Origin: Clostridia bacterium | GTDB lineage: Bacteria > Bacillota > Clostridia > Oscillospirales > UBA644 | Direction: 5' to 3' | Assembly (NCBI GenBank): GCA_014872655.1 | Contig: WHHJ01000023.1 | Coordinates: 1-27,130 of the forward strand | Length of the DNA: 27,130 nt | Part shown: one piece after another, positions 16,576-24,826 of the stretch | How positions within the stretch are numbered: the first letter of the stretch is position 1 | Layout: every line of letters begins with the position of its first letter | The notes under the pieces: generated by a model | What the model was told of the DNA's origin: nothing | Databases searched by the model: none | Seen by the model: the letters and a program-made list of their open reading frames with translations, nothing else | Position numbers and translations under genes: made by a program

Positions 16576-16581
16576 TATAAT
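16553..16581 (+). promoter_or_regulatory. Internal extended -10 promoter before HlyD-like gene
   Basis: The -10 TATAAT (16576-16581) has a TG extension (TGATATAAT) and a weak -35 TAGAAA (16553-16558) at 17-base spacing. It overlaps the end of miaA and would start transcription near 16588, giving the second gene block some independent expression. Confidence 0.6.
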
Positions 16582-16601
16582 ACAAATATTATCTTGATGA
16601 A
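16561..16601. repeat. Perfect 9-base inverted repeat around a promoter, operator-like
   Basis: TTCATCAAG (16561-16569) and CTTGATGAA (16593-16601) are perfect reverse complements with 23 bases between. The left arm lies between the -35 and -10 elements and the right arm just after the expected start; arm centres are 32 bases apart, about three helical turns. There is no T run, so it is unlikely to be a terminator. Confidence 0.55.
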
Positions 16602-16634
16602 GATCGTTGGACTTTTTATGCAGGATGTTCAATT

Positions 16635-17870
16635 ATGATGAAAAAAAAGTGGTTTAAAATCGTGGCCTATTGCTTGATTGCTGTTCTGGTCTTTTTTATA
16701 CTGGCCAATATATTTTCCAATATGGTATTTCAGGATAACGTGACGCTTGAAACCGCAGAGGATTATACTTACAGCGAATGCATTGATTTTTCAGGCATTG
16801 CGGTTCGAGATGAAACGTTGCTTTATTCCGACGGTGCCCACGGATCTGTAATGTATTTGCAGCAAGACGGGCATCGGGTTGCAAAAGATTCTATAGTAGC
16901 TTTTTATACCAAACAAAGCGTAAATGCCGAGGGCATGGACCGACTTGTGTATTTAAATGATAAGATTGATGTATTGGAGCAGATCGTGAGCAGTAATGTC
17001 CAATCGACAACCGTGGTATTGGAGCAGCAGGTTCAATCCAATATTATTGATTATTTAAACGAATGTGACGGACGCGATGTATTGTCTGTGGGGGAAGAGC
17101 TGTCTGCTTTAGAGATCTCTTTGAGCAAAAAAGATGTAAAGATGAACGGTACTTCTCAATACAGTCAATTATTAACCCAGTTGCAAGACGAAAAAAAAGG
17201 AATCTTGGCGACGAATAAAGACCAAGAATATTCTGTAACCGCGCCGATTGCCGGATATTTTTATTCCGGGTTTGATGGGTATGAGTCTCTAACTTTTGCC
17301 GATGTCGAGGCATTGACGCCTGAGAAATTGGAGCAGATGCTTCAAATGCAAGCCCAGCCGGTTTCAGATTCTTATATCGGGAAATTACAAGATACACCGG
17401 TGTGGTATTTTTGTGGGCTTTTTGACCGTGATAGTATTTCAGATCTAAAAGAAAATAATCAAGTTACTTTAAAGTTTGATTTAAACGATGGTTCTGTACG
17501 CAATATTTCAGCAACCATATATAGTATATCAGAAGATGCCGACGGAAAGTGTGCGGTTGTTTTTGAATGTTCTTTATTGACGGAAAAAGGGTTTTCGCTG
17601 CGAAAAGAATCCTGCAGTCTTGTACGTAAAACGTATACGGGAATTAAAGTGAGTAACAACGCGTTGCGCGTGGTTGACGGACAAAACGGTGTTTATGTTT
17701 TGGTCGGGAAAAAGGTTACTTTTAAGCCGGTAGACATTGTTTATTCGTCCGATACTTTTTCGATTGTGAAGTCGAATGCCCAAGTCACTTCCAGAATTCT
17801 TACAGCTAACGACGAAGTTGTCTGCGGCGGGAAAGACATGTTTGATGGGAAGGTTTTAAATGTACAATGA
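16635..17870 (+). CDS. HlyD-like membrane-anchored protein
   Basis: This 411-residue protein has an N-terminal membrane anchor (about 8-30, WFKIVAYCLIAVLVFFILAN) and a large outer domain. Two half-motifs of a barrel-sandwich (lipoyl-like) hairpin are visible: DGHRVAKDSIVAFY near 76-89 and YSVTAPIAGYFYSGFDGYES near 197-216. A helical stretch of about 90 residues separates them, as in HlyD/membrane-fusion adaptors. No transporter or outer-membrane gene lies beside it, so an efflux role is not shown. Similar genes stand next to ylmE/sepF in other Clostridia, which hints at an envelope or division-related role (inference). The ATG at 16635 follows GCAGGA. It overlaps ylmE by 11 bases. Confidence 0.75.
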   Translation: MMKKKWFKIVAYCLIAVLVFFILANIFSNMVFQDNVTLETAEDYTYSECIDFSGIAVRDETLLYSDGAHGSVMYLQQDGHRVAKDSIVAFYTKQSVNAEGMDRLVYLNDKIDVLEQIVSSNVQSTTVVLEQQVQSNIIDYLNECDGRDVLSVGEELSALEISLSKKDVKMNGTSQYSQLLTQLQDEKKGILATNKDQEYSVTAPIAGYFYSGFDGYESLTFADVEALTPEKLEQMLQMQAQPVSDSYIGKLQDTPVWYFCGLFDRDSISDLKENNQVTLKFDLNDGSVRNISATIYSISEDADGKCAVVFECSLLTEKGFSLRKESCSLVRKTYTGIKVSNNALRVVDGQNGVYVLVGKKVTFKPVDIVYSSDTFSIVKSNAQVTSRILTANDEVVCGGKDMFDGKVLNVQ

Positions 17871-18534
17871 TATTTTAAAGAAAAAAGAAGAAATTCTTTG
17901 TCGTATTGAATCTGCAAAGCAAAAAGGCGGATATACGCATGATGTGACGTTGGTGGCGGTAACCAAATATCACACTATAGAGGAAACGAACGATGCTATT
18001 CGAGCCGGAATTGATCAAATAGGCGAAAATCATGTTCAGGCCCTGTTGCAGAAAGATCCTCTTTTGCTTGATTGCAAGCGGAACTTTATTGGTCACTTGC
18101 AGACCAACAAGGTAAAGCAGTTATTATCTATAAAAAACTTGAATCTGATTCAGTCGGTAGATTCTTTAAAACTGGCAGCCGAGATTGAAAAGCACGCCGC
18201 ACAATTGGATAAAGACGTAAATATTTTGGTTCAAGTCAATGTTGCGCATGAAGAGAGTAAGTTTGGAATCTCTCCGGAACAAACGAGGCCGCTGTTGGAG
18301 TCTATCGCTTCTATGCCGCATGTACATGTAAAGGGTCTTATGTCGATCATGCCAATCGAGAAAAATCTGGATTATTATCGTCGAATGCGGGCTGTTTTTG
18401 ATGAAATGAAATCTTTGTCCATTCCGGGTATTGAGATGGACGTTTTGTCAATGGGCATGTCGAATGATTTTGAAGAAGCCGTTGAATGTGGTTCAACCAT
18501 GGTTCGAATCGGTTCGTATTTATTTGCTTCATAA
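17860..18534 (+). CDS. ylmE: YggS/YlmE-family pyridoxal phosphate homeostasis protein
   Basis: This 224-residue protein is a single-domain, alanine racemase-like barrel that binds PLP through a lysine but has no known catalytic activity; family members balance vitamin B6 and amino acid pools. Visible: VTLVAVTKYH with the PLP lysine K36, IGENHVQALLQK, HLQTNKVKQL, VLVQVNVAHEESKFGI, GLMSIMP and LSMGMSNDFEEAV. The start ATG overlaps the upstream gene by 11 bases and has GGGAAGG upstream. Its place before sepF is the usual Firmicute order. Confidence 0.95.
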   Translation: MYNDILKKKEEILCRIESAKQKGGYTHDVTLVAVTKYHTIEETNDAIRAGIDQIGENHVQALLQKDPLLLDCKRNFIGHLQTNKVKQLLSIKNLNLIQSVDSLKLAAEIEKHAAQLDKDVNILVQVNVAHEESKFGISPEQTRPLLESIASMPHVHVKGLMSIMPIEKNLDYYRRMRAVFDEMKSLSIPGIEMDVLSMGMSNDFEEAVECGSTMVRIGSYLFAS

Positions 18535-18574
18535 AATTATGATATATATTTTTTGATTTGAAAGGAAGAGAAAA

Positions 18575-18973
18575 ATGAACGTATTTAAAAAACTTTTAGG
18601 CGAAGACGTAGATGACGAATTGGATAATGATTATGTAGAAGAAGAGGAGGAAAACGTTTCTTCTCATTCGTCTTCCTCTCGTCCGGCTCTTCGTACCGAA
18701 AAACCAAAGCCGGAGTTTGTATTGGAAAAGCCGACAGGCAGAGATGAACTTTTGGGAATTGCGGATCATCTGTTAAGAAGAAAGACCGTTATTTTAAATT
18801 TGGAATTGGTTTCAAAAGATACCAAACGGTTTGTCGACTTCTTGAGCGGCGTTGCTTATGCGCTTGCCGGCCAGGTAAAAAAGGTTGCTGATGACACCTT
18901 TTTGATTATTCCGGGCGGGGTTGAGATTACCGGTAATATTTTTGACGAAATGGACAATGACAACGAGTATTGA
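18575..18973 (+). CDS. sepF: Cell division protein SepF
   Basis: SepF forms rings that bundle FtsZ and tie it to the membrane during septum formation. The 132-residue protein starts with the amphipathic membrane-binding segment MNVFKKLLGE. A very acidic linker with a Ser-rich stretch follows (about 12-45). The conserved domain (about 53-125) contains LLRRKTVILNLELV, RFVDFLSGVAYALAG and FLIIPGGVEI. ATG 18575 has AAAGGAAGAG upstream. It ends 3 bases before ylmH. ylmG, usual between sepF and ylmH, is absent. Confidence 0.96.
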   Translation: MNVFKKLLGEDVDDELDNDYVEEEEENVSSHSSSSRPALRTEKPKPEFVLEKPTGRDELLGIADHLLRRKTVILNLELVSKDTKRFVDFLSGVAYALAGQVKKVADDTFLIIPGGVEITGNIFDEMDNDNEY

Positions 18974-18976
18974 TTC

Positions 18977-19726
18977 ATGAATGACATCTTTGTAAAAAAG
19001 GTAGAGCAGTTGATATCCTCCGCAGACAGAAACGGAGTGGCATATACTTCCTTTTTGTCTGAGGAGGAGCAGCAGACCGCCCTTGCATTGTTGAATAAGC
19101 GAAAGGTTGTTTTTGATTTTGAAAGCGGAATAGAACCGGGGCGGCGCAAAATATTGGGTGTTTTTGGCTCGGACTTTGACCGACAGTATGCTGTTTTCCC
19201 TTATTGTATTTTATGGGTAAGCGTTGGCTTAACGGATCGACCGCTGACACATCGTGACTATTTGGGCAGCCTTTTGGGCTTGGGTATTCGACGAGATGTT
19301 ATCGGAGATATTTCAGTTGTTTCTGATGGCGCATATATTGCGGTTTGTGATGTTATGTGCGAGTATCTGTTGCAAAATCTAACGCGCATCGGTCATGCTT
19401 CTTGTCGGGTAGAACGGTTGCCGGAAGGCAGTGTGGTTCAGAGCAAACAAGAGTTTTTAGAGACGGTTTGCCTGGTGACATCGAATCGGCTTGACTGCTT
19501 TGTTGCGTCCATAACAAATTCTTCGCGAAAAAAGAGCTGTGAACGGATTCTTTCCGGAACAGTTTTGATTAACGGAGCCGTCGTTACGGATACTACAAAA
19601 CATTTGAGCTTGGGAGATCGTTTGACGATTCGTGGCAGCGGAAAATATTTGATTGCACAAAATCCCGACGAATGTTCTGTTACAGGAAAAGGCAGATTGA
19701 AAGTTCCGATAAAAAAATATCAATAG
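18977..19726 (+). CDS. ylmH: YlmH, S4-domain RNA-binding protein
   Basis: This 249-residue protein has an RRM-like middle region (about 80-165, with THRDYLGSLLGLGIRRDVIGDI) and a C-terminal S4 domain (171-226, RLDCFVASIT...GDRLTIRG). YlmH proteins bind ribosomal large subunits and have been linked to the rescue of stalled translation, besides their long-known genetic link to division genes. The ATG lies 3 bases after the sepF stop with only a weak ribosome binding site, so translation probably depends on coupling to sepF. Confidence 0.93.
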   Translation: MNDIFVKKVEQLISSADRNGVAYTSFLSEEEQQTALALLNKRKVVFDFESGIEPGRRKILGVFGSDFDRQYAVFPYCILWVSVGLTDRPLTHRDYLGSLLGLGIRRDVIGDISVVSDGAYIAVCDVMCEYLLQNLTRIGHASCRVERLPEGSVVQSKQEFLETVCLVTSNRLDCFVASITNSSRKKSCERILSGTVLINGAVVTDTTKHLSLGDRLTIRGSGKYLIAQNPDECSVTGKGRLKVPIKKYQ

Positions 19727-19748
19727 ATTATTGGGGGAGTTGGAGAGT

Positions 19749-20642
19749 ATGTTAACACCGCGAGACATTGAAACCAAAGAGTTTTCGCACGGAAAAGGGT
19801 ATAAAGCAGAAGAAGTAGAAGCTTTTTTGGATGAAATTTTAGTTGATTATACTGCATTGATCGAAGAGCGGGATAATTTGAGTCGCCGCGTATTGGCGCT
19901 GAGTGAAAAATTGGAGAACTTCCGGGACGAGCAGGAAGAGTGGAAGCAAACGTTGCTTCATACACAAAAGAGTTATGATGAAGTCATGCAGCTGGCTAAG
20001 GAGAATTCTGCAAAAATGATTGCAGAGGCCGAAAAAGAAGCCGCTAAAATTAAAGAGGATGCCGTTAAGGCTGCTAACGAAGCAACTGCAGAGGCTGACA
20101 AGCAGCGTGCAGAGAAGAATGCATTGTCGGATGAAATTGCAAACTTTAAGTCTAAGATGCTGTCCATTTATGAAGAACATATTAAAAATTTGAATAATTT
20201 ACCGCAGATTGCCAAAGAGTCTTTGGCCGGAGTGCGGATCGCAGAGCCTCAGCCGTCTGTTTCGAAAGAACCTGAGTCTGTTTCGTTTGAGGAGGCTCCG
20301 GCAGAGGAAACAAAGGTCATCCCGACAGTTACAAAAATTGCAGATGTGTCTAAGGCTGCTACGCGGGCAAAAATCAATAAGGCGTTGGACATTATCGGGG
20401 ATGATTATGACGATGAAGATGATGACGATTTTTTAATTAAAGAATCGACTCGGCGGCGTGTTCAAAATGAGAAAAACGCTGAAGAAGCTCGGGATGTTCG
20501 AGAAAATAAGATTCGGGATCTGTTTGGCGACGGAGATGCGAAGAGTCGCAGAAAGAACCATACAAAGCCCCGTAAAGCATCGCGTTTCTTCATCGATGAT
20601 GACGATGATGACGATGATTTTTATGATGAAGACGATGAATAA
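19749..20642 (+). CDS. divIVA: DivIVA, polar and septal scaffold protein
   Basis: DivIVA gathers at curved membranes such as septa and poles, and organises division and cell wall proteins. The protein has 297 residues from ATG 19749; GGGGGAG (19733-19739) lies 9 bases upstream, while the earlier in-frame TTG at 19731 overlaps that site. The N-terminal domain starts MLTPRDIETKEFSHGKGY and continues into a long coiled coil (about 30-150). The tail holds two acidic runs, including eight consecutive Asp at about 283-290. The B. subtilis membrane loop Phe-Arg seems replaced by Gly15-Lys16. It stands between ylmH and ileS as in most Firmicutes. Confidence 0.94.
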   Translation: MLTPRDIETKEFSHGKGYKAEEVEAFLDEILVDYTALIEERDNLSRRVLALSEKLENFRDEQEEWKQTLLHTQKSYDEVMQLAKENSAKMIAEAEKEAAKIKEDAVKAANEATAEADKQRAEKNALSDEIANFKSKMLSIYEEHIKNLNNLPQIAKESLAGVRIAEPQPSVSKEPESVSFEEAPAEETKVIPTVTKIADVSKAATRAKINKALDIIGDDYDDEDDDDFLIKESTRRRVQNEKNAEEARDVRENKIRDLFGDGDAKSRRKNHTKPRKASRFFIDDDDDDDDFYDEDDE

Positions 20643-20673
20643 ATAATAGATTTCTGAAGGAGTTTTTATATCC

Positions 20674-23433
20674 ATGGATTATAATGAGACTTTGAATCTT
20701 CCGGCAACGGATTTCCCTATGCGGGCAGGTCTGCCGAAAAGAGAACCGACATTTTTGGAAAGATGGCAGCAGCAGCGGGTTTATGAGAAGCTTCTTGAAA
20801 AGAACAAGGAGTGCCCGATGTTTGTATTGCATGATGGACCTCCGTTTTCAAACGGAAGTATCCACATGGGGACAGCGATGAATAAAGTACTCAAAGACTT
20901 TATTATTCGGTATAAATCTCTTTCAGGATATCAAGTTCCATATACTCCCGGTTGGGACAATCACGGGATGCCGATCGAAAGCGCGATTATAAAAAAGAAC
21001 AAGTTAGACCGGAAAAAAATGACAATTCCCGAGTTCCGGGACGCTTGTCAGAAATTCGCTGAAAATTTTGTGGATATTCAAAAACAGCAGTTCATTCGGT
21101 TGGGCGTTTTGGGTGATTGGGATCATCCGTATTTGACGATGTCTCCGGAGTTTGAGGCTGTGGAAGTTCGCGTTTTTGGCGAGATGTATAAAAAGGGATA
21201 TATCTACAAGGGTTTAAAGCCTGTTTATTGGTGTCCGAGCGATGAGACCGCTTTGGCCGAGGCCGAAATTGAGTATCAGGACGATCCGTGTACGTCTATT
21301 TATGTTAAGTTCCAGGTAAAAGACGATCAGGGTAAACTATCTTCTTACGGGGATATCAGCCGGATGTATTTTATTATCTGGACGACAACGACGTGGACCC
21401 TTCCAGGCAACTTAGCGATTGCGCTGCATCCTTCTGCAGATTATGTATTAGTAAAAGCGGACAACGGCGAGTTTTATATCGTGGCAGAAGCTTTGTTGGA
21501 GAAAACGATGGCTGCAGGCGGTATCAATCAGTACGAAGTTGTTGAGCATTTTTCAGGAACGGACTTTGAATATATGACAGCGCAGCACCCGTTGTTGGAT
21601 CGTGATAGCTTGTTGGTTGTTGCCGACTATGTTACGATGGAAAGCGGTACCGGCTGCGTACATACCGCTCCCGGGTTTGGTGCCGATGACTATGTTACCG
21701 GAATGCGGTATCATTTGGATATGATTGTTCCGGTTGATGATAAGGGATATCAGACTGCCGATGCTGGGAAATATGCCGGATTAAAATATGATGAATCCAA
21801 TGCCGTCATTTTGGCAGATTTAAAAGAAAGCGGAGCGCTGTTTGCCAGTGAGCAGATTGTGCACCAATATCCGCATTGTTGGAGATGTAAAAACCCGATT
21901 ATCTTCCGCGCCACACCACAGTGGTTCTGTTCTGTTGAAGCGTTTAAAGATCAGGCTGTAAAAGCTTGTGAGCAGGTAGAGTGGTCTCCTGCATGGGGTG
22001 AACAGCGGATGATCCAGATGATTCGCGAACGGGCTGACTGGTGTATTTCCCGTCAGCGTCATTGGGGCTTGCCGATTCCGGTATTTTATTGTAAAGATTG
22101 TGGAAAGCCGATTTGTACCGACGAGACGATCGAAGCTGTTTCTGAGTTGTTTGCACGGGAAGGTTCCAACGCTTGGTATGAGCGTTCGGCAGAAGAGATT
22201 CTTCCTTTCGGGTTCAAATGCCCGCATTGCGGCGGTATCCATTTTGAGCAGGAACAGGATACACTGGACGGTTGGTTTGACTCCGGTTCTTCTCATTTTG
22301 TAGTTTTGGAAACACAGAAAAAGGGCCATTGGCCGGCTGATGTTTATTTGGAAGGCGCTGACCAATATCGTGGTTGGTTCCAGTCTTCTTTGTTAACTGC
22401 TGTGGGAGCTAAAGGCGAAGGTGCGCCGTATAAGATGGTCTTATCGCACGGATGGACGGTTGACGGACAAGGCAAGGCCATGCACAAATCGCTGGGCAAT
22501 GCTGTAGCGCCGGAAGAAGTGATTGAAAAATATGGAGCCGACTTATTGCGTTTATGGGTCGCTGCATCAGATTATCGGGTAGACGTACGTGTTTCGGATG
22601 AGATCTTTAAACAGCTTTCACAGGCATATTTGAAAATCCGTAATACGGCAAGATATATCCTGGGCAACTTGAATGACTTTAACCCGGACGAAGCCGTTTC
22701 GGCTTCTGAGATGTCTGAGTTGGACAGATGGGCCATTTCACGTTTGAATGATTTGATGGCTAAGGTCAAAAAAGGCTACGATGATTTCGAATATCATATC
22801 GTTTATCACGCGATTCGGAATTTCTGTGTTGTAGAAATGTCCAACTTCTACCTGGATGTGATTAAAGATACGTTGTATTGTGACGGTAAAAACAGCCTTC
22901 AGCGCCGCAGTGCCCAGACGGCAATGTTCTTGATTTTAGATGCCATGGTTCGGATGCTGGCGCCTATTCTCAGCTTTACCGCAGATGAAATCTGGCAGGC
23001 AATGCCGCATCGTTCATCCGATAATCCGGAAAATGTGATGTTGAATGAGTTTGTTCATCCTTATGAGCAATATCAATTAGACGCAAAAACCTTGGCGGAT
23101 TATGATCGTTTGATTGCCTTGCGCGATGAAGTGAACGGTGCTTTAGAAGCTGCAAGAAATGAGAAACTGATCGGAAAACCGTTAGAGGCGCAGGTTTGCA
23201 TTACCTGTTCGGATTCGGATTACGAGTTCTTGTGTGGATATGAAGCAGTATTGCCCAAACTGTTTATTGTTTCGGGTGTGAGCCTGAAACAGGGAGCGGA
23301 AAAGAAGATCGAGGTGGCTAAAGCCGAAGGTCAAAAATGCGAGCGGTGTTGGACTTACAGCACCACTGTCGGACAACATGCCGATCATCCAACGCTTTGC
23401 AGCCGATGTGCGCATGTTGTTGAGAATATATGA
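20674..23433 (+). CDS. ileS: Isoleucyl-tRNA synthetase
   Basis: IleS charges tRNA-Ile and edits misactivated valine. The protein has 919 residues, normal for the bacterial zinc-type enzyme. The class I signatures are divergent: HMGT (64-67) instead of HIGH, and AMHKS (602-606) instead of KMSKS; both positions and the surrounding residues (GPPFSNGSIHMGT, GKAMHKSLGN) are otherwise standard. The editing domain is present (TTTTWTLPGNLAIA, HTAPGFGADDY). A C-terminal zinc site uses C889, C892, C909 and C912. ATG 20674 has GAAGGAG upstream. No T-box leader is seen in the 31-base gap after divIVA. The stop overlaps the lspA start (ATGA). Confidence 0.97.
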   Translation: MDYNETLNLPATDFPMRAGLPKREPTFLERWQQQRVYEKLLEKNKECPMFVLHDGPPFSNGSIHMGTAMNKVLKDFIIRYKSLSGYQVPYTPGWDNHGMPIESAIIKKNKLDRKKMTIPEFRDACQKFAENFVDIQKQQFIRLGVLGDWDHPYLTMSPEFEAVEVRVFGEMYKKGYIYKGLKPVYWCPSDETALAEAEIEYQDDPCTSIYVKFQVKDDQGKLSSYGDISRMYFIIWTTTTWTLPGNLAIALHPSADYVLVKADNGEFYIVAEALLEKTMAAGGINQYEVVEHFSGTDFEYMTAQHPLLDRDSLLVVADYVTMESGTGCVHTAPGFGADDYVTGMRYHLDMIVPVDDKGYQTADAGKYAGLKYDESNAVILADLKESGALFASEQIVHQYPHCWRCKNPIIFRATPQWFCSVEAFKDQAVKACEQVEWSPAWGEQRMIQMIRERADWCISRQRHWGLPIPVFYCKDCGKPICTDETIEAVSELFAREGSNAWYERSAEEILPFGFKCPHCGGIHFEQEQDTLDGWFDSGSSHFVVLETQKKGHWPADVYLEGADQYRGWFQSSLLTAVGAKGEGAPYKMVLSHGWTVDGQGKAMHKSLGNAVAPEEVIEKYGADLLRLWVAASDYRVDVRVSDEIFKQLSQAYLKIRNTARYILGNLNDFNPDEAVSASEMSELDRWAISRLNDLMAKVKKGYDDFEYHIVYHAIRNFCVVEMSNFYLDVIKDTLYCDGKNSLQRRSAQTAMFLILDAMVRMLAPILSFTADEIWQAMPHRSSDNPENVMLNEFVHPYEQYQLDAKTLADYDRLIALRDEVNGALEAARNEKLIGKPLEAQVCITCSDSDYEFLCGYEAVLPKLFIVSGVSLKQGAEKKIEVAKAEGQKCERCWTYSTTVGQHADHPTLCSRCAHVVENI

Positions 23434-23951
23434 AGAGTAGAAGTTTGTTAAAACGCAATGTGCTTTTTTCCATCGGTATTTTACTTGCTGTTTTGATTGA
23501 TCAGTTTGTGAAGTATTTAGTCGTTTTATATGTAAAGCCGGTATCCGTCATCCCTGTGGTTGACGGAATACTGGATTTACATTACTGTGAAAATACAGGT
23601 GCGGCGTTTAGTTTTCTGGCCGGGAAAAACTGGTTCTTTATTATCGCAACGATTTTGTTCTCTATTTTCCTGTTATTTTTATTATATACAGGGCGGATTC
23701 GTGGTTTGCTTGCCGGGATTTGTGCCATGTTTATTGTGGCAGGCGGACTGGGGAATTTGATTGATCGGTGCGTTTGGGGATATGTCGTAGACATGTTTGA
23801 ACTCAAGTTTATCTCGTTTGCCATTTTCAATGTTGCAGACATTTTTATTACCTGTGGAGCCATTGTATTTATTATTTGCTATATTTTTTCAAAAGGCGAG
23901 GTTATTGAATGGAATTCTTCGCGCAGCAAGCGGACGTCGGAACACGATTAG
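23430..23951 (+). CDS. lspA: Lipoprotein signal peptidase (signal peptidase II)
   Basis: LspA is an aspartic protease in the cell membrane that removes signal peptides from prolipoproteins after lipid attachment. The 173-residue protein has four membrane segments (about 10-35, 66-87, 91-108, 127-151). It carries the family motifs YCENTGAAFS (52-61), GNLIDR (108-113), YVVDMF with catalytic D121, and FNVADIFI with D137. The start codon overlaps the ileS stop. Two lipoproteins in this window, the GH16 enzyme and the PrsA-like protein, would be among its substrates. Its last 43 bases overlap the next gene. Confidence 0.96.
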   Translation: MKSRSLLKRNVLFSIGILLAVLIDQFVKYLVVLYVKPVSVIPVVDGILDLHYCENTGAAFSFLAGKNWFFIIATILFSIFLLFLLYTGRIRGLLAGICAMFIVAGGLGNLIDRCVWGYVVDMFELKFISFAIFNVADIFITCGAIVFIICYIFSKGEVIEWNSSRSKRTSEHD

Positions 23952-24814
23952 ACACTTATATTGCACAGCAGGCATCGATTACCCGTTCGGCTGCGGTAAC
24001 CTTGATTGAACAGGGAGCCGTTTTAGTGAACGGAACGGTGCAAGGGAAGAATTATAAAGTGCGGCAGTCGGATGTGTTTTCGGTACAGATTCCGGAACCT
24101 CGGCCGCTGAACGTCAGTGCTGAAAAAATTTTGTTGGATATCGTTTATGAGGACGATGCATTGCTTGTGGTCAACAAGCCGCAGGGAATGGTGGTTCATC
24201 CGGCTGCTGGAAATGATACGGGGACGCTTGTCAATGCGTTGTTGTACCATTGTGCCGATTCACTGTCCGGGATAAACGGTGTTATCAGACCCGGAATTGT
24301 CCATCGAATTGATAAGGACACTTCGGGTCTTTTAATTGTTGCAAAAACAAACGAGTCCCATCTAAATTTGGCTGAGCAGATCAAACAACATTCTTTTTTA
24401 CGAATTTATAATGGGATTGTATACGGGCATTTAAAGGAGCCATCCGGCGTGATAAATCTACCGGTCGGACGAGATCCACGGGATCGTAAACGGATGGCGG
24501 TTACGGAAAAAAACTCAAAAAATGCGGTTACAGAGTACCGGGTTTTACAGTCCTTGCGGGACAGCAGTTTGGTAGAGTTTCGATTGCAAACCGGTCGGAC
24601 ACATCAAATTCGCGTTCATATGGCTTACCGAGGTCACGCCATATTTGGGGATCCGGTGTATAGTCCTCGAAACATTGACAAAAAATATTTAACAGGACAG
24701 TTATTACATGCTAAAGTGATTGGATTTCACCATCCAACAACCGGGCAGTGGTTGGAATTTGATTCCCCGTTACCGCAGCGGTTTGTGGATTTTATCGCCA
24801 AACATACAGATTAA
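23909..24814 (+). CDS. RluA/RluD-family 23S rRNA pseudouridine synthase
   Basis: This 301-residue protein has an N-terminal S4 domain (about 11-60, VGTRLDTYIAQQASITRSAA) and an RluA-type catalytic domain with VNKPQGMVVHPA (88-99) and GIVHRIDKDTSG (129-140), where D135 is the catalytic Asp. RluD-type enzymes modify uridines in helix 69 of 23S rRNA; the exact target of this one is inferred from the family and its place after lspA, as with B. subtilis ylyB. ATG 23909 has AAGGCGAGG upstream. It starts 43 bases inside lspA in another frame; the start fits the usual N-terminus of the family, so the overlap looks real. Confidence 0.94.
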   Translation: MEFFAQQADVGTRLDTYIAQQASITRSAAVTLIEQGAVLVNGTVQGKNYKVRQSDVFSVQIPEPRPLNVSAEKILLDIVYEDDALLVVNKPQGMVVHPAAGNDTGTLVNALLYHCADSLSGINGVIRPGIVHRIDKDTSGLLIVAKTNESHLNLAEQIKQHSFLRIYNGIVYGHLKEPSGVINLPVGRDPRDRKRMAVTEKNSKNAVTEYRVLQSLRDSSLVEFRLQTGRTHQIRVHMAYRGHAIFGDPVYSPRNIDKKYLTGQLLHAKVIGFHHPTTGQWLEFDSPLPQRFVDFIAKHTD

Positions 24815-24826
24815 CAGGAGGTCTTT

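Noticed and set aside
16561..16601. The dyad as a terminator of miaA
   Set aside because: The loop would be 23 bases and no T run follows the right arm; a promoter lies inside it.
20594..20640. GAT/GAC repeat as a microsatellite or phase-variable tract
   Set aside because: It codes in frame for the acidic DivIVA tail with mixed GAT and GAC codons; it is not a pure repeat prone to slippage.
20643..20673. T-box leader upstream of ileS
   Set aside because: The gap to divIVA is only 31 bases and contains just a ribosome binding site; there is no room for a T-box.
21820..22365. Long minus-strand open frame of 181 codons opposite ileS
   Set aside because: It lies wholly inside the well-supported ileS gene, has no good ribosome binding site, and its protein resembles no family.
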